From the NCBI GenBank assembly GCA_963693315.1, contig OY856188.1, forward strand, positions 189,959,897-190,023,896: a stretch of DNA of 64,000 bases, read 5' to 3'. The position numbers and the translations under genes were made by a program. Position 1 is the first letter of the stretch. Every line of letters starts with the position of its first letter. This stretch comes from Diogma glabrata (Eukaryota; Arthropoda; Insecta; Diptera; Cylindrotomidae). Below are positions 1 through 10,100 of this stretch, piece after piece. The notes beneath the pieces were generated by a model. It was given only the letters and a program-made list of their open reading frames with translations. It was not told where the DNA came from and made no database searches.

Positions 1-124
1 AATACATCAAAGATAGCGAAAAACAAAATAAGTTTGTTGTTAAATTTGTTAGGGGAATATTTAATAAACTATAGAGCTGTTAAAGAATTTTAATCAAATT
101 CACTAGTTGTGGAATGAATACAAT

Positions 125-1016
125 TACAATGGAAGACAAACGCATGGAAAGCATATATTCTTTAGTAGTCGTGGATAAATTATTTTAGAGTGGTCTGCGC
201 GACTGAGATCAATACTCGAAATGGATGAGTTTTGAGTTAAGTCATCTACAGATTGTTCCCTAAAGTAAGATTTTAATCTGTCGATGGAAACTCGAATGTG
301 TTGACCTTCGGTTAATGAGAAATTTTTATCATCGCGGCTGATTACCGCGAAGGGACCTTCTTATAGAGCTTGGATCGATTTACGTACTTAGTCTGGACGT
401 AAGACACGCGAACAAGGCTCGAGAGCTTTGGCAATTAAAACTTTAGAAGTAGAGGGAGTAGAAGGGAAGTATTTGAGGGACGAGGTGATTAAAATGTTGT
501 ATCTATTGTGAAACAAAATCAGACTGAGGAGTGAAGTTAAGATTTTGGTGAAAGAATTCTATATTGAGACGTATGTTAGTACCGTAGACTAGCGCTGCCG
601 ATAAAGATTCTAATCACGGCGAGTTTTCACGGAAAGTGGTTCGTTAACCAATCCGTCCGGTTATAGGTCATGATAGCTGTTATAAGAGTTCGGGGCCAGC
701 GCTCGATGATTTAGGATTGTAACTAGTAGTTCGATTAAGTTCAAACTCGATATGTTTAGACAACTCAGTGAAAATATTAGGTTTCAATTTGGAACCACAC
801 TGAAGGTACTCCGAAACGAGCACTCCAATGGGATTGGAGAGCTGAAGCTCAGTAGTTTCAGTGATATCCGATAGGAACGGCTTCAGCCCAATGTGTATAG
901 TGGTCAATAATTGCGACACAATAGCTTTTATACTCAGAGGGAAGGAGTGGACCAATATGTTCATTCCATATGCATCTCGGAAAACCTTTGATAAGTGGAG
1001 AGCTAATTACCCAAAG
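125..1016 (-). pseudogene. Ty3/Gypsy integrase and pol C-terminus, decayed
   Basis: Read on the minus strand, the segment translates in shifting frames to a Gypsy integrase. From high to low coordinates there is a core-like stretch (DHYTHWAEAVPI, about 900-870), ELNRTTSYNPKSS (about 745-700), LVYGTNIRL (about 575) and a GPY/F-type chromodomain-like end containing EGPFAVISRDDKNFSL and VSIDRLK (about 350-270). The order and spacing match the end of pol in CsRn1-like Gypsy elements. Several stops and frameshifts make it non-coding. The family A LINE abuts it at 1017, so it may have landed in this Gypsy, but no Gypsy sequence was recognised on the far side. Bases 1-124 hold nothing recognisable. 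Confidence 0.8.
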
Positions 1017-1047
1017 GTTGTTGTTGTTGTAGCGACGAGTTGTGGTG

Positions 1048-4000
1048 CTATTCTTCCGGCTCCAAGTCCAGATTCAGGAAGTCTGCTACTGCCCTTGGGC
1101 GGTACCACAGATCTTCCTTCGTCAGGTCGGTTGGTTTCTCTGGACAATTGAAAAGGTGGTTAGCATCATGTGGCGTGCCCTCACATATGGGACACTTGTC
1201 AACAATTTCATGGTCAAATCTACTCATGTAGTTATTTAAGACGCGTGACCAACCGGATCTTAACTGCGCTAGGATGGTTCTGGTGCTGCGTGGCAGTTTT
1301 AACTCTTCAGCAGCGACTTGTGGTGGTTTGCTATTAAGAACTCGATTCGGGGCGTAGTTCTTTATTGTGTCTTCAACGGTTTTGGTATGTATATTTTTCA
1401 ACCCCCTCTTATACGTAGGCTCGTCGATGTTATTTATGTCTTCATTGCTTCTAACATCTTGTAGGTAGCATTTCGCAGTTCTTCTTATGTCTCTAGGTGG
1501 TGTTGTCATGGATAAGGTGTCATTGCAGGGATGCTGCTCTCTATGACAGGACCAAAGATATTGTTTGGTAAGCATTTCGTTGTGTTCACGGATCGGCAAT
1601 ATGTTACATTCCTCGTGCAGGTGATCTCGGTGGGCCATCAAGTGACATCCGGTTGCTGTACGCAAGGCTGCGTTCTGTGTTATCTGTAACTTATTCCAGT
1701 GGGTGTCAGCGACTTGGGGAGTCAATATGGGAGCAGCGTAGTTTATGAAAGGCCTTCCTATTGCTTTATATGCCGTTATTATTGTGTTTTTATCCTTACC
1801 CCACGAACTGCCCGCTAGAGCTTTCAGTGCGTTATTCCTGTTTTTAAGTTTTGTATTTACTTGCTGAGCATGAGCGTTGAATTTAAGCAGTGGGTCGAAT
1901 GTTACCCCCATCAGTTTTGGATTTTTCATAGTAGGAATTAGTATGTTGTCAATGCATATTTTAAGTGTTGTATTTACCTCCTTCGTCCATGTGGTGAAAA
2001 GTGTAGAAGTGGACTTTTCAGTGGACAATTTCAATTTTTGGTTTTAAACCATTCATTCAAGGTGTTGAGGTAGGTGTTTAGGACATTGGTAAGTTGTTCC
2101 AGGTTGTTTCCTGTTGCAAGCACCGTGCAGTCGTCTGCATATGACGTGATAGTTCTTCCTTCCGGTGGTGCAGCTAAACTACTTAAGTATAGGATGAATA
2201 ATGACGGCGAGAGAACTCCACCTTGTGGAACTCCTTGTCTGAGCACTCTCATTTTAGATCTAGAGTTACGGAACTCAACGTATGTTTGGCGGCCTCTTAG
2301 ATAGTTGCACAACCAGCGTTTAATTAGACCTGGCAGATTGGTGTTGAATATGTCGTTCAGTAGTGCAGCATGTGACACTGTGTCGAAAGCTTTTGACAGG
2401 TCAAGTGCAACTAAAATTGTTCTAGCACAGGGTTGTTTTTGGTTTAGACCATCGCTGATTTGGTTTTGAATTCTATGAAGCGCGGTGGTTGTACTGTGTG
2501 CTTTCCTAAAGCCATGCTGATATGACGCCAAATTGCAGGATTCTGTTAACCTAGGTAGTAGTAGTGCTTCTATCAATTTTGCAACCGATGAGAGGATAGA
2601 GATCGGTCTATAGGATTCTTTCTTTTCTTCAGGCTTCCCAGGTTTCAAAATGGGACTTATTCTAGCCGTTTTCCAGATATTTGGTATCTGGAGCGTATTT
2701 AGAGATGTGTTGAGTATGGTAGTTAGAAAGTTCAATCCTTTGGGTCCAATGTGTTTTAGTATGATGGCTGAGAGGCCATCTGGTCCAATAGCTTTAGATG
2801 GTTTGGATTTCTTTATTGCGTTTCCAACATCTTCTTCGGAAAATATGATACCCTCGAAATTTTCAGTATTGAGTTTGCGCATATGTCTTAATACTGACCT
2901 GGTTTCTTTTTCATGTTTACTTTGCTTTTCTGTAAACTGTGTGTTGAATTTTGTTGCGCATTTTCTATGGTTTTCGGTTGGGATATCATCGAAGGAGATC
3001 ATGCAGTTGTTATGTGATTGACGCGGATGTGTTAAACCCTTTATCACGTTCCACAGACTTTTATTTGTGCCAAAGTTTGACTTACTCACTAAATCTTTCC
3101 ATTTGTTGCGTTTATGCTCCATTACTAGTTTATTTATCAGCTTGTTCAGGCCCGGAATTCTAGAATCAGTTGGATCTGCCTTACAGATGTCATCTCTTTG
3201 GGAGGAAAGTACACAGGCTTCTTGTGGGAAGTTTGGTTTAATATTTTGTATTCTGCCGGCTGGAATGAAGCGAGATCTGGCTTTGTTAAAAATTTCTCTG
3301 AATTTTCTTTCCCCAGAGAGGGCGTCAATTGGTAAAATTTGCTTACTGAATTCTAATTCAGTAAAATTGGTAAAATTATCCCAGTCTGCTTTGTTAAAAT
3401 TAATGTAAGTCTTCTTCTCGGATTTCATTTCGTTTAAGGAACGGCTTAAGGTGATTATGATCGGCACATGGTCTGATCCCAATGCAATTTCAGTTCTCCA
3501 GTCAGCGATTGGCATTAGTGACATGCTGGCAAGTGAAACATCTGGAGACGAGTATGAGTTGTTTGTTACTCTTGTTGGTTGTGGTTCATTTAGGACTCCA
3601 AAGTTGGAGCCGTCAATTTGATCAGCAATATTTTCACCTCTTGAGTCAGTGTTCAAGTGTGAGTGCCATAGATCGTGGTGAGCATTTATATCTCCGAGAA
3701 TTAGACAGTCTTTGGTGTAAAATAAATGTCCCATGGACGGTTCATAACCTATATCACAGCTGCTTACTGGTGGAATATAAATATTGACTAGATTTATCTC
3801 CGTATTTCCGGATTTTATTGTAATACCTAGTTGTTCTAGGTGTTTATCAGTTCCCGGTACTGCTGGTAGTGTGGTTGTACGGTAGATAATGGTTTTGTGT
3901 ATGATAAAGGCAAGGCCACCACCTTTGTCCTTCCCTCTATCTAGTCTTATAATTCTATAATCACAGATACTATCACTAATCTTAGATCTAACATTTAATT

Positions 4001-4544
4001 TGGTTTCTTGCAAAACCGCGACTAGAATATTGTTTTTATACATAAAGTTGATGATATCATCGATTTTGTTTAAGAGACCGTTACAATTTAGCTGCATTAT
4101 TTTCACATCACTTGGGGTTTTCGGATGTGTGCTCATTCGCATTGTGTTCTGTTGCGAGCTCGTATTTATATGTTGATTTGATGCATAGCAACATGGCGCT
4201 ATGTAGTTTTTGGTCCATTGCTTATGTGTTGCAAGGCCTGAGCAGTTCTTAAGATGACACCATTCTTTACAGCTATTACACTGGACGGATGTAGTGTTTG
4301 CCCTTAAAATGTTTTTGCATATTGCACAATGCCATATTTTAGTTGGCCCAGGATTTCTTTCAATACCGGCCATGACGAGGAGGATCTGAAGCAGTGAGGC
4401 CAGTGACAACTGCTTCTTTATCAAAAAAATGGAGCGTCGGAGTAGCACCTTTCGTCGAAATTTTTGTGATGGTCCTTGGTCGGAACTGGGTTCCGAGTAC
4501 TTCTGGGGCGTAGACCCGTCCATCTTGAGAGTATGACGAGACAT
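1048..4544 (-). pseudogene. LINE A ORF2: PHD-like finger, AP endonuclease, reverse transcriptase, zinc knuckle; one frameshift
   Basis: Two abutting frames (4544-2031 and 2034-1048) are one ORF of about 1,165 codons. Copy 2 at 11460-11490 reads through the same place in one frame, so copy 1 has lost a single base near 2035-2042, just after RT. The ATG at 4544 follows an in-frame stop. Order: 2A-like motif (residues 60-67), a Cys/His PHD-like finger (C73, C76, C89, C92, H97, C101), endonuclease (MQLNCNGLL, QETKL, GDINAHHDLW, GSDHVPI), RT (KAIGPDGLS, YRPISILSS, HGFRKAHST, DLSKAFDTV, GVPQGGVLSPS, catalytic SYADDCT), then CPICEGTPHDANHLFNC as the terminal knuckle. All RT and endonuclease signatures look intact, so decay is recent. 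Confidence 0.9.
4344..4367 (-). other. 2A-like ribosome-skipping motif in LINE A, Asp position missing
   Basis: Residues 60-67 of the LINE ORF read GIERNPGP, preceded by hydrophobic LLQILLVMA. The established 2A consensus is D(V/I)ExNPGP, found before the endonuclease in several non-LTR elements. Here NPGP and the Glu are kept, but the Asp expected before Ile is absent and Gly stands next to Ile. Activity is therefore doubtful. Confidence 0.6.
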
Positions 4545-4650
4545 TCTTTATGCAAGCCAGGCAGTTGGGATACATTAAAAAAATATAGGTAACTTCTAAC
4601 TTTCTTCGCCAGGAGGTTTTCTATTTAATGTTAGGCTGATTCACAATATT

Positions 4651-4823
4651 AATAACATAAAATATATATAACCTAATGCAGTGCGTAAGAAATTTTTGAT
4701 ATTTTTATTGGTTGAAATCGTTATTAATAACATTTTAATAAAACCAAAACGTAAAAGTTGTATTTTATAGTGTAGCTTTATACCAAAATGGAAACAACAA
4801 AATATTAAATACAAAATGAAAGA
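4651..4823 (-). terminator. CstF-64 3' untranslated region with candidate poly(A) signal
   Basis: This AT-rich stretch lies downstream of the CstF-64 stop on the minus strand. A minus-strand AATAAA (TTTATT on plus, 4704-4709) sits about 115 bases past the stop and is the best poly(A) signal candidate. No other gene is seen here. Confidence 0.5.
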
Positions 4824-6159
4824 TTATCGTCCTGTACTTTTAGCAATTTGTTCTTTTAAAACAAGAATGCTCGTACGTTGTTCTGGTGGCAGCATTGCGA
4901 TTTGTTCATCAGACAATTGCAATACTTGCATAATGAGCGCAGCCTTTTCCTGATCAGACGCATCGTTTGGTATGCCAGCAGGAATACGATTTGATTGTGC
5001 TAGCTGTTGTTGAGTTGGTAGTTGCATTTGTTGTTGATGTTGTGCAACTGGTGGAACTGGCGTTGGTATAGCTGGTTTGCCTAATGATCGTGGATCCACT
5101 GGCCGTTGTCTTGGATCTCCTCCAAATGTACGTTGATTTCTTTGGAAGTTTGGATCAATAAGTGGTGTATTTACTATACCTCCTACAGGTAATGTTCTCA
5201 TGTCTTGATCTAGAGAGCGTCCCAAACGGGGATCAACTGGTCTCAAATCAATATCCTGTGATGCAGGAGGAAATGAATTACCCATATTCATTTGCATATT
5301 TAATTGAGGAGCTGGAACTGGTTGTGGTACTGCATTATTATTCACCAATGGTGAAATTTGTGGTTGAACTGGAATTGAATGAATGCTCAAAACCGGTGGC
5401 AATTCATTTGCTTTATACAACATTTTTACAGCTGTATTTGGATCAACAATTCTCATCACAACCTGAGCTTGTAATAAAGCGTATGCCAATTGTGGATTTA
5501 GCAACAACATTTGCCTTGCCTCGTTTGGATTATTTTGTATGCAAGTTTTCATTTGCTTCATTAATTCATACATTTGTTCCGGTGGTAAAGAGGCAACAGT
5601 TTTTGTTATTACTTCAGGTGAATTTTCTGGTTCACAATGATCTCCATATGGGTTTTCAACTTGTGGTCCTTGTAAGAGTTGTTGCATTTCCATCCGTGAT
5701 TTTTCTGTACAAGCATTATCAACGCGTAAGGCACGACCTCCTATTTCATATCCATTCAAATTTCTCATTGCACTGAGTGCAGTTTCTTGATCTTTATACT
5801 CACAGAAACCATATCCTTTTGGTTTTCCACTTTCACGATCGAATACCAATCTGTAAAAATACGATTTGTAATTAAAAATTGCTTGATAGAATTTCTAGAA
5901 TTACTATCCGACACAAAGTCGAAAAGGCTAAACATCAATGTAATTTGTTTAATTACTTACTTCAATGATAAAACCGGTCCAACTTCACTGAAAATCTCCT
6001 TCAATTTTTCCTCAGTTGCATCGTAAGGAATATTGCCGACTGTAACAACAATAAGGTTATGTTATAATAATGGATGCTACTCTTTTCAATAGATATCTTA
6101 CCGAAAACCGATCTCATGGATTTATCCATAATACTTTGATCTGAATTCTTATCACCCAT
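4824..6159 (-). CDS. CstF64: Cleavage stimulation factor subunit 2 (CstF-64)
   Basis: CstF-64 binds the GU-rich element downstream of the cleavage site during nuclear pre-mRNA 3'-end processing. Coding exons on the minus strand are 6159-6102, 6039-5961 and 5850-4824 (58, 79 and 1,027 nt), giving 387 codons plus stop. Both introns (about 62 and 110 nt) have GT-AG ends and preserve phase. The N-terminal RRM shows RNP2 VFVGNIPY (residues 18-25) and RNP1 KGYGFCEY (57-64). The hinge that contacts CstF-77 or symplekin follows ([15 protein letters not shown], then [21 protein letters not shown]). A Pro/Gln-rich linker leads to the conserved C-terminal helical domain ([25 protein letters not shown]). 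It is shorter than vertebrate CstF-64 because it lacks a long MEARA-type repeat linker. No defect is visible, so it is likely functional. Confidence 0.97.
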
Positions 6160-6922
6160 TTTGATTTGTAATTTTACAAAACTTTTCAATAAAAGATAAT
6201 ATAATTTTTATTATATTTTAAACAACAAAACACCCACAAATGTAGTGCACAAAATAAACACTGACGTTTAAATTTTTATCAACAACAACAAAAACGAAAA
6301 ATTCTTTATGTAAATAGTAGGTGATACCAACGGAAAGAAAATTTATAAAAACTACTATATTTTTACATTAAAATCTATTCCAATTTTTATTTGTTATTCA
6401 GAAATCACCCTACATCAATAAAGTATTTTATTGTAATTGATAAAAAAATTAAAATAAGTTTTTTATGTAAAAATAAGTAGTATTTTTAAGTTAAATTATT
6501 AAAATAATGTTTATTGTGTAACAAATTTAAATAAAAGGTAATTTTGGGAATGAAATTTTTTATATAATATTAAGAAATTCCTCATTAAAATTAGAAGTTT
6601 TTTTTATATATGTAAATGACAGCACAATGGATATAAAAGAAAACTTTATCGATTATGGACATTATAGTAGTTTACAATTTTGTCTATTGAACTTTTTTTT
6701 ATTATATTTAAATTAAAATTATAAAATACATACGTTTCTTCTACGAACGATTAATTTTTGATTTATATCTTTCAGGTAACATATGTATAAAATAATCATG
6801 TCTGCAAGAATATGACAAAAATTGTTTAGAAACTAATCTAAACTAAAGAAAATTAAAAAAATTAAAATTGATTATATGTGCTTCTATTTCTGGTTCTATT
6901 AGACTATTTGTTTTAAACAAAG
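6160..6922. promoter_or_regulatory. Divergent intergenic promoter region between CstF-64 and the zinc-finger gene
   Basis: The two start codons face away from each other and are 763 bp apart. The interval is very AT-rich and contains no transposon that I recognise, unlike almost all other non-coding sequence here. It must hold the 5' UTRs and promoters of both genes. One TATCGAT, half of a DRE-type site, lies at about 6646. No clear TATA box can be assigned. Confidence 0.5.
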
Positions 6923-7106
6923 ATGTTTGGCCAGACGCAATGCCCGGTTTGCACATTATATCTTCATGCTGGAATGAAGTTGGAGCAACATCTTGAAACT
7001 CATCCAAAGGAACAAGTGATTAAAGCTTTAGTAGCCGCGACAAGCGTAAGTGCAAATGAAGCACCACAAAGACCACCTCAAATTCAAAATAATGGTGTAA
7101 TATATG
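6923..7106 (+). CDS. Zinc-finger gene exon 1: N-terminal C2H2 finger
   Basis: The exon encodes residues 1-61. The ATG at 6923 opens directly onto one C2H2 finger (CPVCTLYLHAGMKLEQHLETH, C-x2-C-x12-H-x3-H). The donor GTAAGT at 7107 splits a Gly codon that exon 2 completes (GTGAACC at 29139). Unspliced, the frame stops at once after the donor. Confidence 0.93.
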
Positions 7107-10100
7107 GTAAGTAATTGTTTTCGTTTAAATTTTTTACTTGAGAAATATTTACAAAATGGCAATTTATTCTAAAATTATATTATGAAGGGCAAATCGATAT
7201 CAAAAATTTGTTGAAAATATCTCGAAAGTTAAATTTTACGAATTTAGCTTTATAATTATGAGTTTATTGATAATACATTTGGACAATAATTTATTAAATA
7301 GATAATCGTCTATATTTGTTGATTATGTAAGGAAAATGGTAATATTCAATCCATAAAAATCAAAAATACCATATACCATGCACCGCAAAATTTTTGATTT
7401 TGTGCTTTGGAAAAATATTGTGCGTAATTGTTCTACAACTTATTCTTCCTGGTTAAATTACATAAAGAGCTCGTGGCCAATTAGGGGTGCTTGTCGCTGT
7501 TTTTGTGTGAGCAAAGGTAAAATATATGATATATTCGCTACTTTGCCTCATTTTTCGCTACTTACTGTCTCTTCTCTCATTATCTTACTCTTACTCTCAT
7601 TATACTACTCTCACTCTTTCCGATACTCATTTTCTTATGTACATACATAAGTCAATCTTTCGGTCTTTTTCCTCGGGAGTTTGCATTTAAGATGAGCCTT
7701 CTATAATCTATAGTATGATTGGGTGACTTCATCTCGCAAGATTTGTTTTAATATTATTTTTGTGTAATACGAATGATGCGTATCATTGACGTTTTATGTT
7801 AACCTTTGTGGATTGAAGGCACTCCAGACTATTGGTTTGGGCAAACCATTGCATTTGTACGCTGTACGGATAAATAATTCCCTCTAAATTCTGTCATTAT
7901 GACAGAGAGTGATCTCGACAGTTATGCCAACAGCAAGCACAAATCGATTGATCGGTAAAACAGGAAAAGAATATAGTTGACAATGAATCTGAGTTCTGGG
8001 TAGCGAAATCCGAAATTCGACATCCACTCCGTGCTGTCTGGGTAATGCTGACCGAATTAGGTTCATGCATAGGAGACAAGCAGGGTAAAAACTGCTCAGT
8101 CAATGACGCTGCATCACGGCAACTTGGTGCCTTAAAACCAATGCGACCCAGGCGTCTGTTCTCCATGTTAGGGGCGGCTGGGAGCGGGTGTCTCTTGGAT
8201 CGCTATATAAACGTGTAAAAATGTTGTTTCTGGTAACCTTAAGATGCAGAACGGACCCATTCACGACAATTTGTGTTGGGCCTAACCTCGGGTTACCACC
8301 CTAACCCCGGGAAAAAAACTAATTTGTTAAATTTGGTAAGAATAACAGACCCGGACACAAAAACAAAATTTTACCTGGACGTGAAAAAAAATCGGCTGCC
8401 ATGGTAATTATGTCGCTGTTGAGAAGGACCGTGGTGAATATTCGAAGCTGATTAGCTTGGCAACGCTCCTACATGGAGCATGAACACCACAAAAAAAAAT
8501 TATATGATCGTTACAAAGTGAGTCATTGGAAATTGTGACTCATTGCTGGTCTGCCGACCCTTCTTTGCCTTGTGGATTCACATCTTCGACTGGTTTTCGC
8601 AGTGTCTTTCCTATCCATCTCCATTTGCTTTTTCTTATATCGGAATCAATGTTTATCTGCTCTGTTTGCCGTGGAAGTTCTTTGTTACTGATTGTATAAG
8701 GCCAGAAGAATTTGATCAGTCGTCTTAAACATTTGTTCACAAACACCTGTAGTTGGTTTGTAACCTTCTGTGTATGCTTCCATTTTTCACATCCATACAG
8801 CAGTACTGACTTTTCACATGCATTGAACATTCGTAGCTTTGTTTTTCTTGACGGACGAATTTCAGATCTTACGGAGCATGGTCTTTGGTTTCCTGATGTT
8901 GATTATGAGACCAACTTCATGAGCAAGGTTTCATACTTCTTCTATTTTCTGCTGCATGATTAGTGAGCGGTCTGGTAACTGGTTATGTTTTATTGGATGT
9001 CATTTGAACTTGTATCGTCAAGGCATTTAAACTTGTATCGTTTCGGATGACACTATTACTCATAATAATGGAGATAATACACAGCCTTGTCTCACTCCTC
9101 GATGGTTGTAGTGTTTATCACTTTCCTGTCCTTTGTATTGCATTCTGTTTCCAGCATGATTAGATGAATTATTGATTAGACCAATTATTTTCTTCGGGAT
9201 GCCCAATTCAAAATGTGCCTACCATATCACTCTTCTGGTAATTGAGTCGAGGGCGCGATCGAAGTCCAGGAAGAGGAGATACAGTGGTAAATTCCATTTG
9301 TTTGATTGCTCTATGATGATACGGATTGTGTTGATGTGATGAGTACAGCTTTTACCCGGTCTAAAGCCAGCTTGTCCATTTCTTAATTTTTTGTTAATTG
9401 ATTGAGATATTCTTTCCAGAATGATCATTATTCCTTACCAATACTTTCATTGTGGTATTAAGTAGGGATAAACCTCTCCAGTTTTTGAATTTTTTTAAGT
9501 TCTCCCACCCACCCTTTTTCCATTTTATTGGTATTTTACCGTTGGTCCATACATCAGCTAATAGTGGTGTTAGAACTTCAGGTGCTATAGCTGCATCCGC
9601 CTTGAATACTTCTGCTAGTATGCTGTCGCTACCATCTGCTTTATTGTTTTTTGTTTTCTGTATGGCAATTCTAACTTCCCGCTCCGTAGGTGGATGGGTG
9701 TTGCAGTTTTCGTAATAGTTGTCATCCGGAGACTGCAAGTTTTCTTTATTGTCTTGACAGCTGTCTTCAAAGTATTCTTTCCTGACTGTTGTCAGGTTTG
9801 GACCATATTCATCCTTTATTGGAGTATTTGTATATTTGTTAGTGACCTTTTACCAGAAATCTTCCTTCGTCAGGTTGGTTGGTTTTCCTGGACAATTAAA
9901 TAGGTGGTCTGCATCATGTCCGGTGCTCTCACATATGGGACATTTGTCAACAATGTTATGGTCAATTCTAGTCATATAGTTATTTAAGATGCGTGACCAA
10001 CCGGATCTTAACTGCGCTAGGATGGATCTGGTGATGCGCGGTAGTTTAACCCCTATAGCTAGTTGTGCTATAATGTAGAACGGAGTAGAAATAGTATTGT

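Larger units (their letters stand above)
1017..4650 (-). mobile_element. LINE family A, copy 1 (non-LTR retrotransposon, nearly full ORF2)
   Basis: This is a non-LTR retrotransposon in minus orientation. It carries an apurinic endonuclease, a reverse transcriptase and a C-terminal zinc knuckle, and ends at 1017-1030 in a short (CAA)n tail. The same tail occurs at the 3' end of copy 3 near 19157, so it defines the true end. The 5' boundary is uncertain. A stretch at about 4632-4649 (GTGAATCAGCCTAAC) recurs near 51331 and may mark an element end. No separate ORF1 is visible. There is no RNase H domain between RT and knuckle. The layout fits the I/Ingi/Vingi/Jockey group, and the exact clade needs a tree. 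Two more degenerate copies lie in intron 1 of the zinc-finger gene. Confidence 0.88.

Noticed and set aside
4360..4575. 71-codon frame overlapping the start of LINE A ORF2 as ORF1
   Set aside because: It has no nucleic-acid-binding motif and is mostly an overlap of the 2A/PHD region in another frame.
5162..5776. 204-codon plus-strand ORF antisense to CstF-64
   Set aside because: It is a shadow of conserved CstF-64 coding sequence, with no independent support.
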